Source of the DNA: Dipteris shenzhenensis
Taxonomy: Eukaryota; Polypodiophyta; Polypodiopsida; Gleicheniales
NCBI GenBank assembly: GCA_047967505.1
Contig: CM106541.1
DNA: 64,000 nt
Direction: 5' to 3' (one strand)
A program made the translations under genes and the position numbers. Of this stretch, positions 1-10,793 are shown one piece after another. The notes under the pieces were generated by a model that ran no database searches, was not told the DNA's origin, and worked only from the letters and a program-made list of their open reading frames with translations. How positions within the stretch are numbered: the first letter of the stretch is position 1; each line of letters starts with the position of its first letter.

Positions 1-690
1 AGTGGCATCCACTACTTGGGAGGGGTTCAAAACAGAATTTAGAAAACACTTCTTATCTCCTGACGAAGCATCCCAAGCTTGGGATCAATATAGAAATTTT
101 GGTCAGAGAAATTTATCAGTGGCTGAATACATTGATAAGTTTAGAGAAAGTGTAATGAAAGTTTATGAACCTGTACCTCTATCGGTGTAGGTAAAAGATT
201 TTATCTTCAGATTGAACGATCGGATCAAGATGGAAGTTCGGGCTAAGTACACGAACACACTAGACGAAGCAATTGCCATAGCCTTGAACTACGAGGATGC
301 CAAAGGAAACAGACCAAGTGGGTTTGTGCAGGTTGGGACTCAGTATGAGTACCCGAAGGAAACTGGGTTTAAGAAGAAGTAGGTTAGCAAAGGGAGTGCC
401 TCACAACCTAGTGGCCAAGCCAAGTAGGCGAAGCCAGTTAAGACTCCTTCTAAACCAAGTACCACCATTGGAGTGAAAAGAAAAGTAACACCAATGGCAG
501 CCCAGGCTTGGTCGAAGTCTTCTTTGACCCCAGAGCAAAAAGAAAAAAGCGAGGAGATAAGGCTTGTGTTTTGGATGCCTTTAGCCTCATTAGTGGAAAG
601 ATTGTCCATGAAACAAGGATCGTCGAATGGCTGAGATGGTGATCTCAGAATGTGACGTGGAGAAATTGAACAAGAGCTCGTTATATAGTG
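1..690 (+). pseudogene. Ty3/gypsy gag fragment, broken
   Basis: Capsid-type gag of an LTR retrotransposon, cut by the window edge. The frame that begins at base 2 reads FKTEFRKHFLSP and later AEYIDKFRESV, the usual spacing of the retrotransposon gag family. The same frame carries on after a TAG at 188-190 (next residues KDFIFRLNDRIKMEV), then meets TAG at 380-382 and 425-427. A basic, Ser/Pro/Lys-rich linker follows, but no zinc knuckle is reached. Sequence from about 640 on is not recognisably gag, and the LINE 5' region starts between about 690 and 735. The gypsy pol end at 7058-7349 may come from the same element, which would mean that most of pol was lost. Dead copy. Confidence 0.75.
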
Positions 691-734
691 TTGGAGCGCT
701 CCTGCGAGCTTCCCTCTCCCCATCGCTAGCTACC

Positions 735-1376
735 TCCACTCCCTAGCCCCCCCCCCCCCCGCCGCGACCACCCCCCGCCCCCCGTCTCTCCACCCTCGCC
801 TTCCGCTCGCCATCCCCCTCACCCGCCGCCTCGCTCACCCACCACCCATCCCTCCGCCTCGCTCGCCGCCTCCCATCCCCCGCCCCCTGCCTCTTCGCCC
901 TCGCCCCCCCGCCCGCCCTCGCTCACCCGCCCCCCTCGCTCGCTCGACCCGCCCCTCGCTCACTCCACCCGACCCCCTCGCTCCCCGCCTCCATCCCGCT
1001 CCCCCCCGTCCCCCGCGCCCTCACCCGCCTCTCCGCCACTCCGCCTTCCACCCCCCCTCGCCTCCATTCCGCTCCCCCCGCTTCCTTCCGCTCCACCTTT
1101 TTTTTTTTTTTTTTTTTCGCCCCCCCCCGCCTCCACTCCGCTCCCCCGCCCTCCGATTCACCCCTCCGCCCCCGCCACATCACCCCCGCCCCCCCCGCCC
1201 TCCCGCGCCACCCGCCTGCCCCGTACCCTTCACCCCGCCTCGCCCGACCCCCCCCCCCGTTCACCCACCTCGCTTCGCCCGCCCCTCTGCTTCACTTCAC
1301 CACCCCGCCTCCACCCTCCGCCTCCGCCACCATCCCTTCCATACCCAGGCGCCATCCTCCCGCTTCGTCTCCCCTT
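735..1376 (+). repeat. C-rich pyrimidine 5' leader of LINE-A
   Basis: About 640 bp made almost only of C and T on the plus strand, with degenerate CCGCCTCGCTC-like units, a C run near 747-760 and a T run of about 20 at 1098-1117. It lies directly before ORF1, so it is probably the LINE 5' UTR and internal promoter region. The long minus-strand Gly/Arg-rich frames across it are composition artefacts. Confidence 0.6.
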
Positions 1377-1427
1377 TTGGGGTGGCAGCCTGTTCTTCAT
1401 CGGAAGCTTGCAGTTAGTCTTGGCGGT

Positions 1428-3472
1428 ATGGCGGCCCCCTGCCCGGATCCGGAGGCCCAGTCGGACCCTCCCTCTCCAGATGCCTACCGCGTTATCCTGA
1501 CAGAGCAACAATCATCTCGTGTGCAGGAGGTTGCCACTGACTTTGCCCGTACCTCTGTTTACGGTAGAGTCATTGGACACTCTCCCTCCAGAGCAACCAT
1601 CAGGGACTGGCTCCAGTCCACTCTCCTGCTAGAGGATGGCCATATTGAGGAGGTGGCCCTTATGGGAAGGGGCATCTTCTGGCTCAAACTCTCCAATGAG
1701 AAAGCTGCGAGCAACCTGATTGCCGGTTCCCCCACATCGGTGGATGGAAAGATTATCATGATAGTCCCGTGGTACCGTGGATTCAGCACAGCAGATTTTG
1801 ATGTTCGGTTCCGTATACCTCGCCACCCAGTGACACTAGTTTTTCCAGGGCTTGCTGCTGAGCTGCGGCCGATTGTCAGGGACTTGGGCTCCCATTTTGG
1901 ATGGGTTATGCACGACACCTTCGCCGATGTGGTGACCACGGCAGGAGCCCCCCGTGTCCGAGTGGCTGTGGCAGACCCTGCGACCCTCCCTGCAGTGATC
2001 GAGATTGTGACAGATGCCGGCAGCATCACCCAGAGCATGATAGTCACCGGACAGCCAGGTCAGTGCCTGAGGTGCCATGGCTTTGGGCACTTGGCGGCTG
2101 CGTGCCCACGCTTCGCCAGTTCATCTCGACCCCCCCCGTCCCCGCCTCCTCCGCCCCCGCCCCCCCCCCCGGACAGTCACGTCAGGAGGAGCCGAGGCAG
2201 GCGGAGCCCGGTCCAGAGTTAGTGGGTGGCTGGACCGAGGTTAGAAGGAAAAGAGGAAGGAACAAGAAGATCTCGGATAAAGGCAAGGAGGCAGAGGTTA
2301 CCCTTCCGGCAGCAGCACCCCAGAGACCTGACAGGCAGCCGCCCCAGGGACCTGGGAGAGCTTCTTCGTCGACGGCAGGCTGCCCTTCACAGCCCCAGAT
2401 CCCCCCCTCTCCCGCTCCCCCGCCCCTTTCCACTCAGTCCCAGTCCCCTCCCCAGTTTCCCCTCCCTTCGCCCGGCCCGCAGCCTCAGCCTCCGTCTCTT
2501 CCTCCTCAGTCTCCTTCTCCTCCCTCTCAGCCCCAGCTCCAGAGGAGTCCCCATCCCCCCCCTCCCTCCGCTCCCCTCGACTCCTCTACAGTGTTAGCTG
2601 CACCCTCGGCTTCTCAGTCGAGGGCAGCCCCCGCTCCGCCTCCTCCACCTGCTCCGCCAGTCGCCTCCGTGGAGCTCGAGTCGCCTACCCCTCAGCCTCC
2701 TCCCCCTCCCCCCCCGCTGGCAGGACACCCGGAGTCTACACCACCACCGGAGCAGGCTTCCATGGCCGCTAGCCCCTCAGTGGCAGACTCTGATGGGTCT
2801 CAGCCTCAGGAGAGAGCGCTTCCTCGAGACTTTTACAGATCAGGCCCCTGGGACTACTTGGATGTGGCCGACCTTGGGACCTTCCCGGCTTATCTCGACA
2901 TCAGCATCTTCTTGCTCCGCAAAGGGGCGGATGGGAAGATTGTCGCCTTGGCCCCTAGGGATGGCCCTAGCTTCGCCTTCACGTTCCTCAGCGATGGCAC
3001 CGAGACCTGGACAGACGACTCGGTTTGGGAGGCGCTCAGAGAGCAGACACACGCCCAGGTCTGTTCCTGGATAGGCCCGTCCGGTGGGCAGCTTCTCGAG
3101 ACTCAGTGGTCCGAGGGCGATGTGCGCTTGCGGTGGCGCTGCGCCGCCAAACGCTTCCGACTGATTGTGATCCTCAGACCTACCCCGTCATGGCCTCTCC
3201 CCCAGGATGTCAGAGCTTGGTCCCATCAGAAACTCCGCACCTTCTATGGGATGACCACTTCAGAGATCTCGAGCTGGCTCGAGAAAGCATTTGTTCATGG
3301 CACCAAAGGCCTCTCGCCTTTGTTGAAGGTGTTGAAGGACGGGCAGGACGATCCCGTCTCCCCCTCCAAACCTTCTCATAAGCGGCAGCGCCTCCACTCC
3401 GACATGCCTGATTCTTCATCGACTTCGACCGCGAGCAGACAGTTGTTCGCAGCCCCCCATCCCTCGCCATGA
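1428..3472 (+). pseudogene. LINE-A ORF1 protein (DUF4283-like domain plus CCHC), frameshifted
   Basis: RNA-binding ORF1 protein of an L1-like LINE. The ATG at 1428 (MAAPCPDPEAQ) is taken as the start. The N-terminal 210 residues resemble the DUF4283 type and end in a CCHC knuckle, CLRCHGFGHLAAAC, at 2064-2105. The frame then breaks in a C-rich run (about 2131-2172): the first frame stops at 2222, while the frame that continues runs to 3472 with a Pro-rich linker, a basic patch GGWTEVRRKRGRNKK and a second unnamed globular part of about 200 residues. A length change in the C run is the simplest explanation and could also be a sequencing error. The TGA at 3470-3472 overlaps the ORF2 ATG as ATGA. 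Confidence 0.75.
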
Positions 3473-6400
3473 GCCTACACCTCGTATCCTGGAATGTGAA
3501 CGGGTTTCACTCTTCTGGTACCCGTGGTCCCAGGAAGCTCATTTTGCGGCAGGAACTTCAGCCTCCAGTGATTGGTCGTTTGGATGTACTTCTGCTCCAG
3601 GAGCACAAGCTCTCTGCAGCTCATTCCCGTAGCTGCGGGAAGGTTCTCCCTGGACGTTCCTACACTTACTGGGAGCCCTCGATCGGCGCACAGGGGAGGA
3701 GTGGGGGTGTCTGTACCTCCGTGTGCGAGCAGTTAGCCCAGGGAGTTTTCGGTTATGGCACGTTGATCCCAGGCCGAGCCCTTTGGGTAGGCCTGGATTT
3801 GGAGGGATCCAAAATTGGAATACTCAACATCTACGCTCCTACAGACCTCCGATGCACAGCCACTTTCTGGAGGACACTTACAGGGATTCTTCCAGTCATG
3901 GATTCCTGGATTGTTGGAGGTGACTTCAACAATCTGGAGTCATTGGAGGACCAGCAGGGCAGAGGTCCGGAGTTTACAGGTATGGCTCAGGCAGAGCAGT
4001 CAGCTTGGGACTCCATCTTCGTGACAGGAGGTAGGGACAGCTGGAGAGACCCGTCCTTCCGGCGTTGGCACGGGAGCCTGGACTTCTCTTGGGGCTTCCG
4101 CAGGGAAGGAGGCAGACTCCTGGAGAGGCTTGATAGATTCTATGTCAGTGATTGGGCCATCAGTAGAGGCGGTCAGGTGGGTATAGTTCCAGGGACGACA
4201 CTCTCCGACCATGCGCCGGTACTCCTCTCATTAGATTCGGCAGCCCAGACCCTCCCCCCCCGGTCTTGCAGGATTCCCGATTCTATTTTCTCGAGGGAGG
4301 ACGTGCGTAGCAGTATTTGCAGTCTTTGGGACAGAGATTGGGGAGAGTGCACGGATTTGGTGGACTCAGTTGCGCAGGCTCTGCAGGAGTCCAGCCAGAT
4401 CTGCCACTAGCAGCCCTACAGGTTCGTCAGGAGTGGTGGAGTAGAGAGAGAGCTCTTCGGAGGGACCTCGCATCCATTCAGCGACTCCAGCAGGCTTCCC
4501 CGGGCTCGGAGGAGCTTCGGATCCAGGCCCTTCGAGCCAGAGCCCTCCTGGAGGAGACACTCCAGCGCCGCTCAGAGTTTTCCTATCACACCTCTCTCTC
4601 CTTCTGGGCCCGGAAGGGTGATCGGATGTGTAGAGAGTTCTTCAGGACGCATGGCCAGAGAGCTGCAGGTGATCAGCTTCGGAGTCTCAGGACAGCGGAT
4701 GGTCACATCGTTACGGATTCGGGGGAGGTCCTGGGGTTGGCCGCTGACTTCTACAGGACCCTCTTCCAGCAGGAGCCGCTTGCCCCTCGTGCTAGTCGTG
4801 CCCGTGAGGAGGTGTGGAGGCACATTCCATCCCTGGTCCAGCCTAGCATGCAGGCGATGTTGTTGGCGCCGTTTACCTCGGATGAGATGCTGGAGGCCTT
4901 GATGGCTATCGACGGACAGAAATGCCCAGGAGAGGATGGGCTTCCCCGAGCTTTCTTCACTTCCTTCTGGGACCAGATCCATCAGCCCCTCCTTGCAGCT
5001 CTGCAGGGGATTTTCAGCAGCGGTTTGATGCCAGAGAGCCTCTCTTCGGGACTGATTTGCCTCATCCCGAAGGGAGGAGATAGACAGGAGATCCGCCAGT
5101 GGCGTCCGATCACTCTCCTTACTACCGCCTACAAAATCCTCGCTAAGATGATCAGTGCCAGAGTTCGGCCTCTACTCCCAGACCTCATTCATGACACTCA
5201 GACAGGCTTTGTCCAGGATCGCAGTATCTTGGATAATGTCTTCACCTTTTCAGAGGCGGCGGAGTGGGCTCAGCACAGTGGATCACACCTTGCCATTTTA
5301 CTTCTCGACTTTGAGAAGGCCTACGATCGCGTGGACTGGGCCTTTTTGGAGGGGACTCTGGAGCGGCTAGGTTTCCCCGCAGGATGGATTTAGGGTATCT
5401 CAGCTTTGTACAGGACAGCGTCTAGCAGGGTCATCATTGGAGGCAGGATGGGTGAGCGCTTTAGCCTGGAGAGATCAGTGCGTCAGGGTTGCCCCCTTGC
5501 TCCTTACCTGTTTCTTTTCTTCGCCGAGGCCATGACTTACTACCTTCGGGCGAGGTCTACCGGGATCCGGGGGGTTCGCCTTCCACTTCGGGAGGACACG
5601 GAGCTTCTGGACTCGGAGTACGCAGATGATACAGCCCTTTATGTCCAGGATGATGAGAGGATGCTAGAGAGGGTGCGGATGGCCTTGGAGGTCTTCTGCT
5701 CGGCCGCTGGTGCGAAAATCAACTGGAACAAGTCAGTTGGTTTTCTCACAGACCCTGGGGCGTGTTCTCAGTGGGGGCGATTTCTGGGTTTCAGATGGAT
5801 TCCACGAGGACAGACAGCTAGATACCTTGGCTTCCAGGTTGGCCTAGACATCACGCCAGCTCAGCAGTTTCTCCCGGTGCTAGACTCCATCCGACGGAAG
5901 CTGGCTTTCTGGAGTACTGCTAAGCTGTCTCTTGCAGGTCGTGCCCTGGTAGTTAACCAGGTCCTTCTAGCCACGGCTTGGTATGTGGCTTCATGCTGGT
6001 GCTTCTCGAGATCCAGCGTGGCACAGCTCAGGAGGTTGGTTCGGAACTTCCTTTGGTCTGGGGAGGATGGTCTTAGAGATACCAGAGCCAGGGTTGCTTG
6101 GCAGACAGTCATTCTTCCGCAGGTTGAGGGTGGCCTGGGGGTTATCGATCCAGAGCTTCAGAGTCAGGCCTTGTTAGGCAAGCTTGTCATCCGCGGTTTG
6201 ACCCCGGGGGGGCAGACGTGGAAGATGTTACTTCAGCAGGGAATAGGCTCTTGTGTCCCGCGCCGAGGTGGAGAGTGGCCACCGTCCCTCAGGTGGATCT
6301 TCACTTCTGCCCCGCTCACTCAGCCCCGTTCTCCACTCGTTCGTAGCCTCCTCATGGTTTGGAGGCGGCTTTGTCTCAGTCTCATACAGTCCCAGCCCAG

Positions 6401-7034
6401 CTGTCAGGAGGAGATCGATCGCCAGCCGCTCGTCTGGAATGGGCAGGTCAGAGACGCCGAGGGCCTTCAGTTGGGGGAGAGATCACATATCAGGTGGGAC
6501 GGTTGGATGAGGGGGCCAGCCCGGTCCCTTCGAGTTTGGAGGGATACGTACAGACATCTAGAGATGACCGATCTTGCAGTCGCAGCTGGAGGTGCACGAG
6601 GAGTCCAGGCGAGACGCACGGAGATTGACGGAGCGATCCCAGCCGCTTGGTTGGCTCCACCTGAGCCTCAGGTCCTCATGCCTGGAGACACCCGTTGGCT
6701 GGGACAGTTCACCCCCCGTGGCATCCCACTGGTGGTCGCAGGACGTTTGGATGACTCCTCTATCGCCTTCTTCGCGGTTTCAGGGGATGGACGACTCAGG
6801 AGAGAGGATGCGCTCATCGACCCCCTACTCCCGTGGCAGAGGGTTAGGGTCGTAGGCCTTCTGGGGAAGGTTTGGCGTACCGACCCTAGTATCGAGCAGG
6901 ACCAGTTGCAGCTTTGCCGTCTTTGGCTATGGGAGGGGCGGGCCTTGTCAGAGCTTGAGTGGGACCCAGGAGAGTGGTGGTGGCCAGAGATTGTGCCAGG
7001 ACAGGGGCCGACTTCCTTCTTCGCTGGCCTATGA
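3469..7034 (+). pseudogene. LINE-A ORF2: endonuclease and reverse transcriptase, broken
   Basis: Polyprotein that nicks target DNA and reverse-transcribes the LINE RNA. The endonuclease part shows LVSWNVNGF, LLLQEHKL, GGDFNN and SDHAPVLL (3475-4240). The RT part shows IPKGGDRQEIRQWRPITLL, the LLDFEKAYDRVDW block, QGCPLAPYLF and the catalytic YADD at 5619-5630. Two breaks are seen: a frameshift near 4395-4408 (first frame stops at 4410) and an in-frame TAG at 5391-5393 between GWI and GISALYR, possibly CAG to TAG. After the RT and thumb the frame ends with FFAGL at 7034, its last codons lying in duplicated gypsy sequence. The zinc-binding C-terminus expected of this family is absent. Confidence 0.9.
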
Positions 7035-7081
7035 ATTAGAATTACCACAGGGACCTTGCCTATGAATTAGAATTACCACAG
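7027..7081 (+). repeat. Two 24 bp direct repeats at the LINE/gypsy junction
   Basis: The 24 bp beginning GCCTATGAATTAG and ending TTACCACAG occurs at 7027-7050 and again at 7058-7081, separated by GGACCTT. The second copy is in frame with the gypsy pol end (DLAYELELPQ). The first copy supplies the false stop of LINE ORF2. Confidence 0.9.
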
Positions 7082-7349
7082 AGTTGTAAGGTGCACCCAG
7101 TGTTTCATGTTTCTCGTTTAAAGAAGTTTTTGCAGACAGGTTGTTGTTTTGTTTCAGGAGATAGAGGATAATGCAAGGTGCAAACCAACAAGAATCCTGC
7201 ACTGAGGAACAATAGAAGTACGCAATCTGAAGATACCCACGGTGTTGGTTGCATGGCATGGTTTACCTCTATTTGAGGATACTTGGGACTCCGTGTATCA
7301 GATGCGGATAGCATTCCCAGATTTTATCATCGAAGACGCTGATGCTTGA
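7052..7349 (+). pseudogene. Ty3/gypsy pol C-terminus with chromodomain-like end
   Basis: The end of a gypsy polyprotein. The first frame reads YELELPQSCKVHPVFHVSRLKKFL, the segment that follows integrase in chromoviruses. After a one-base frame change the sequence reads VLVAWHGLPLFEDTWDSVYQ and ends FPDFIIEDADA before TGA at 7347-7349. This Trp-rich ending matches chromodomain-type tails that read histone marks. A purine tract and an LTR start follow within 13 bp, as expected for a 3' end. Confidence 0.8.
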
Positions 7350-7361
7350 AGAGGGAAGGAA
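7350..7361 (+). other. Polypurine tract of the left gypsy element
   Basis: AGAGGGAAGGAA lies between the pol stop and the TGTTATGCTC LTR start; it is the plus-strand primer site. Confidence 0.65.
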
Positions 7362-8300
7362 TGTTATGCTCAAGTTGAGATAACACCACCTCGGAGAGAT
7401 CAATGGACATTTTCCTTTAGAGGATCAATTTTCACATTAGCACTTCATGTAAATGGTCAAAGGAATCGGTGTCAAGGTACTTGATGAGGGTGATATGGCA
7501 CGAACTAGATGGGTCTAAGGCTATGGGTCTTAAATGCATTAAATGTGTAAATGTTCCTAGGGGCAAGTGAATTTAATGTGCTCCCAAGAGAGGGGTAAAG
7601 ATGCATTTAAGAGGTACCGTAGAATGATGACATGTGGCAGGCTAGATCCATCTAGGGAAATGGGGCTTTGTGGATTAGCATGCGAGTTCTTAAAAAACCT
7701 GTGTAAGTTTTTCACATAAGTATGCTGACACAAAGATTTGGCTGGGTGGTTAAAGAGAGTGCCCTCACCCGTGATCCCCACAAGAGAGATTGAGATGTGA
7801 GTTGAGTGTTTCAAGCAACGTAAGTCTTCCAATGATTTGCTTCTCAAAAGGTCTAGCATCATGATGTCAATGAGATATGGAAATAATGAGACTTCTACCT
7901 GGTTTGTCAACACAGCTCAGCAGGTTCCAGTGGACTTGATGTTGCATAATTGTTTGGAACACGTGGAGGTCTTATACCTAGATGAATCCAGGAACATTCC
8001 CAAACTCATCCTCTAAAACCACAACATAGTGCAGTTTCAATCTCACGAGAGTCACTCATAAGATTGAAAACCATAAACTCCATCACGCATAGCAGGGACT
8101 AGCTACTATGACATCCCCACTGACGTCATCAGCGCCCAACAGTGGGTGTAGACCATAGTATAAAAGTAAGCTCTCACACTTACAAATCCACACACCCACA
8201 CATACTTGAGCATCCATTTATACAAAGTCTTCGTATTGAGTTTCTGTCGGCACTCCAAAGGTGAAGGGCAAACTCAGCCATGACGAGCGCCAGCACTAAA
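7362..8300 (+). repeat. 3' LTR of the left gypsy element (right end approximate)
   Basis: It starts TGTTATGCTC directly after the polypurine tract. It is non-coding, with a promoter-like part near 8121-8166. The part at 8097-8270 is repeated in diverged form at 10505-10604 plus 16874-16950, so this is a dispersed LTR family. The exact end was not found because the 5' LTR is not in the window. Confidence 0.6.
8121..8166 (+). promoter_or_regulatory. LTR promoter: TGACGTCA palindrome and TATAAAAG box
   Basis: A perfect bZIP-type palindrome TGACGTCA (8121-8128) lies about 30 bp before TATAAAAG (8159-8166). The diverged copy at 10505-10604 has lost both. Transcription is inferred from position only. 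Confidence 0.5.
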
Positions 8301-10249
8301 GGAGAAGGGTAATCAAAAAGTAGTCCAAATCTCTTCATTCAAGCCACGTGGAGGTCTTAAGCCACATCGTAAGGAAGCTATATTAGGACGAGCAGGACGT
8401 GTTGTACATTTTGACTTCGGTAGAAATTTCGTTGTGCCGGCACTTACCTCGGTTCCCTCCGGGCCTCTTCAGTCCCCGAGCAAATGGGTTTTCAGAGGAT
8501 GCCTTCAGCACTTCTTCTTCAAGCTCTTCCCAAAGGGTATCTCATTCGACACGTGGGCATGGCCAACATTAGGTCATTGAGGGGAGGTGTCACAGGCTTA
8601 GGATTAATGCCCCACACGTGAGCCACCATATGAGAACACCCGGGCTTGACACCTTAAGATCCATACCGAATTTAGAATTGGGACTGTTGCATGTGCAATA
8701 TGAGCACTGCATCGGAGCATCCAGCCATAGGATGTGCTCTCCGCGTAATGGGTCGCCAATGAGCTATGGATGGGTCGGGATAGCCATTTCTGCAGTGAAG
8801 AGGCAAGCATGAAATGTCTCAACATGAGCAGATCAGGGGTCGAGAGGTAAGCAACCCAATGTGCAAATTTCAAAATCTAGATCAGGAAGTCGGAAAACGG
8901 GCAGAAGACAAGCACGCTAGGTCAGCATCATGGGCATTCTTCAGATCCAAATAGTCCACAACTCACTACTTGTCACAATTAGAGCAAAAGCAGAGGGGGC
9001 AAGGGGCCAAAATAAGATACCTTCTTGCTGCTTGGTTGAATGCAAGAGACCCTTTGGCATGGTGCCTATGAAAAAGAAATGGGAATAACTAACAATGGAG
9101 GGAATGCTAGATTTCGGGGTCAATACCCTATGCCCTACCTGTCAGCCTTCATATCAAGCAAGCATCTAGGCTTGACCCAAGGGTTTCCTCCTTTTACGGT
9201 TTTTGGGGACAAGGCATCAGGCATAAGACAGTCCACGTGGGGACTGTGCAGTCCACCTTGGACTGCCATATATTGACTAGTCTACATTGCTGTGAATTTC
9301 CAGACCTAAGTGTTTCCTCTTCCATACCATGCAATATCCTTTGTCCACTGGATTTTGAAGTAAGGCTTAACAGAGCTTGTTGCCCTATTTTCTGGATGAA
9401 ATCAGAGCCCAAAGTTTGATTTTGCTCTGAGGGTTAGCAAGCTTGCTGTCCTGTTTTCTAAAATAGAATCAGAGCCTAAAGATTCTACTCTCATGGTCTA
9501 TTCCAACTAGTGAAGAGCCCCTTTGCATATAAAATCTTAAATCCAAAAGTTTTGAGCAATTGATTTGCTTTCCTTTCTTTATGTAACAAGGTTCTATTCT
9601 CATGGTCTATTCCAACTAGTGAAGAGCCCCTTTGCATATAAAATCTTAAATCCAAAAGTTTTGAGCAATTGATTTGCTTTCCTTTCTTTATGTAACAATT
9701 AACGTCCCACAAAAAGTGCAACCTTGCATAGGTTCTTCATATTTGCATCCTTAATACATCAAGCCTGCAAAGACAATATACAACATGCACTTTGTTCGTT
9801 TGAGGAATGCAACCAACACATTCATTAAAATGTGATTGTTACTTGTTGCTCTCGTATACAATTATGACTTGGTTGTTCATATTTGCATCTTTTGACTATA
9901 TGAGCCTATAAAGCCTTTAAAGAAAAACCTCTGCACATGTCAAGGGGAGTCTCAAGAAGGAAGTCCTTGCAGCAAAAGGAAAGGAAACAAGCATACTTCA
10001 TACGTGCCTATATAATCTGCTGACCATAACACTAAATTTGTGGCAATTGAGGTTATGTTAATTACATATCTTTACCAGCATTGGACCTCGAAAATTATCT
10101 GCATTTCTAAATGACATGGGGTGGCATCATGGCAAATATATTAGCTATTGGAAAACTTGCTTCACACTGTGAACATTTAGCCTCTGCTTGATGAGCAGAT
10201 AGTAATTTAGAATGGGAGGGAGATGAGCAGTCCGAATAATGCCTGTATT
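8301..10249. other. Mostly unassigned sequence between gypsy LTR and host exon 4
   Basis: No gene was recognised apart from the 9.5 kb duplication listed separately. At 8480-8625 a plus-strand frame (LPKGYLIRHVGMANIRSLRGG) followed by GGGGAGG and TGTCACAGG at 8588 looks like another gypsy pol end with an LTR start, but this is weak. The stretch was searched on the minus strand for the next exon of the Rossmann gene and none was found. Confidence 0.4.
9481..9698. repeat. Tandem duplication, 109 bp unit
   Basis: Two copies (9481-9589, 9590-9698) differ at only a few bases. Just upstream, 9365-9480 holds a looser pair of about 60 bp. Confidence 0.9.
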
Positions 10250-10327
10250 CTCTGGAGTGTTTTCACCATCCCAACGTCTAGATGGAAAAGCAGTTGTTCC
10301 TGTGCAACAGATAGCATGTGTGATTCC
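10250..10327 (-). CDS. Exon 4 of Rossmann-fold protein: CCTGTTAFPS block, downstream border unclear
   Basis: It starts after the acceptor GATGGCAG (10328-10335) with GITHAICCTGTTAFPS, then RRWDGENTPE. The TGTTAFPS(K/R)RW block is the most diagnostic part of the family; the beta-4 strand and following loop shape the nucleotide and substrate pocket. An in-frame TGA directly before the acceptor excludes a longer 5' side. After NTPE the family normally continues with VDWEG-like residues. Here the frame runs on as non-homologous sequence, and the first GT lies roughly 80 bp further, so there is no canonical donor. Either the exon was cut by a deletion or insertion at about 10250, or a non-consensus site is used. 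Confidence 0.85.
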
Positions 10328-10504
10328 CTGCCATCAGGCAAACGGGACCTTCAGACACTGAACCCTGTAGAGATATTTTTTTACTGAAAACCAGAAATAT
10401 GGCACTACAAACCAAGATATATCTAGATTAATCCATGATCAAGCCCTGACTGCAAAACAAACAGTGCAATTCTAACCAGCCATCCATCAAGTAAATTCTA
10501 GACC

Positions 10505-10604
10505 CTTTCAGGGACTAGCTACTATGACAACCAACATCATCAGTGCCCGATAACAGCCATAGACCTTTGATTAAGCATATGCTCACACACATGGATACAC
10601 ATCC
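10505..10604 (+). repeat. Diverged copy of the left gypsy LTR, part 1
   Basis: It begins CAGGGACTAGCTACTATGACA like 8097 onward and ends at the copia insertion point; the homology resumes at 16874. Confidence 0.65.
10600..10604 (+). repeat. Target site duplication CATCC, left
   Basis: CATCC directly before the 5' LTR of copia-1; repeated at 16874-16878. Confidence 0.9.
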
Positions 10605-10793
10605 TGTTGGGGTAAAGGCACATTGCCATCCCTTTATTAAAGATATGACACCTATGACTGTCTTAAGACAGTCATAGGGGGAAAACCTAATCCTAATAAA
10701 ACTTAAGAGTTTGTGGTGTGGCTCATCACTTCACACCCGTACATTTGGAGTCCTCTCTTTCTCTCACTCCCTCCCTCTTACCTTCTCCCTTCA
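10605..10793 (+). repeat. Copia-1 5' LTR, 189 bp
   Basis: It starts TGTTGGGGTAAAGG and ends CTCCCTTCA. It contains a 28 bp perfect palindrome at 10651-10678 (left half CCTATGACTGTCTT). It is very short for a copia LTR. Confidence 0.96.

Larger units (their letters stand above)
691..7026 (+). mobile_element. LINE-A: GC-rich L1-like non-LTR retrotransposon, 3' end missing
   Basis: It has a C-rich 5' region, an ORF1 (RNA-binding, CCHC) and an ORF2 with AP-type endonuclease and reverse transcriptase, which is the L1-like plan of plants. The base composition is far more GC-rich than the surroundings. It has no 3' UTR and no poly(A): ORF2 runs straight into a gypsy-derived 24 bp repeat at 7027. 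Plant L1 ORF2 normally continues into a zinc-binding and often an RNase H region that is not seen here. The loss of the 3' end is opposite to the usual 5' truncation of LINEs and suggests a later deletion. The left boundary (about 690-735) is approximate. Confidence 0.85.

Noticed and set aside
340-723. 127-codon minus-strand frame
   Set aside because: It lies antisense to gypsy gag and the LINE border, with no family features.
923-1511. Minus-strand Gly/Arg/Glu-rich reading frames
   Set aside because: They are by-products of the C-rich leader of LINE-A and have no complexity or homology.
1559-2090. Minus-strand frames opposite LINE-A ORF1
   Set aside because: Mirror frames of the GC-rich ORF1; the plus-strand product has the CCHC and the expected position.
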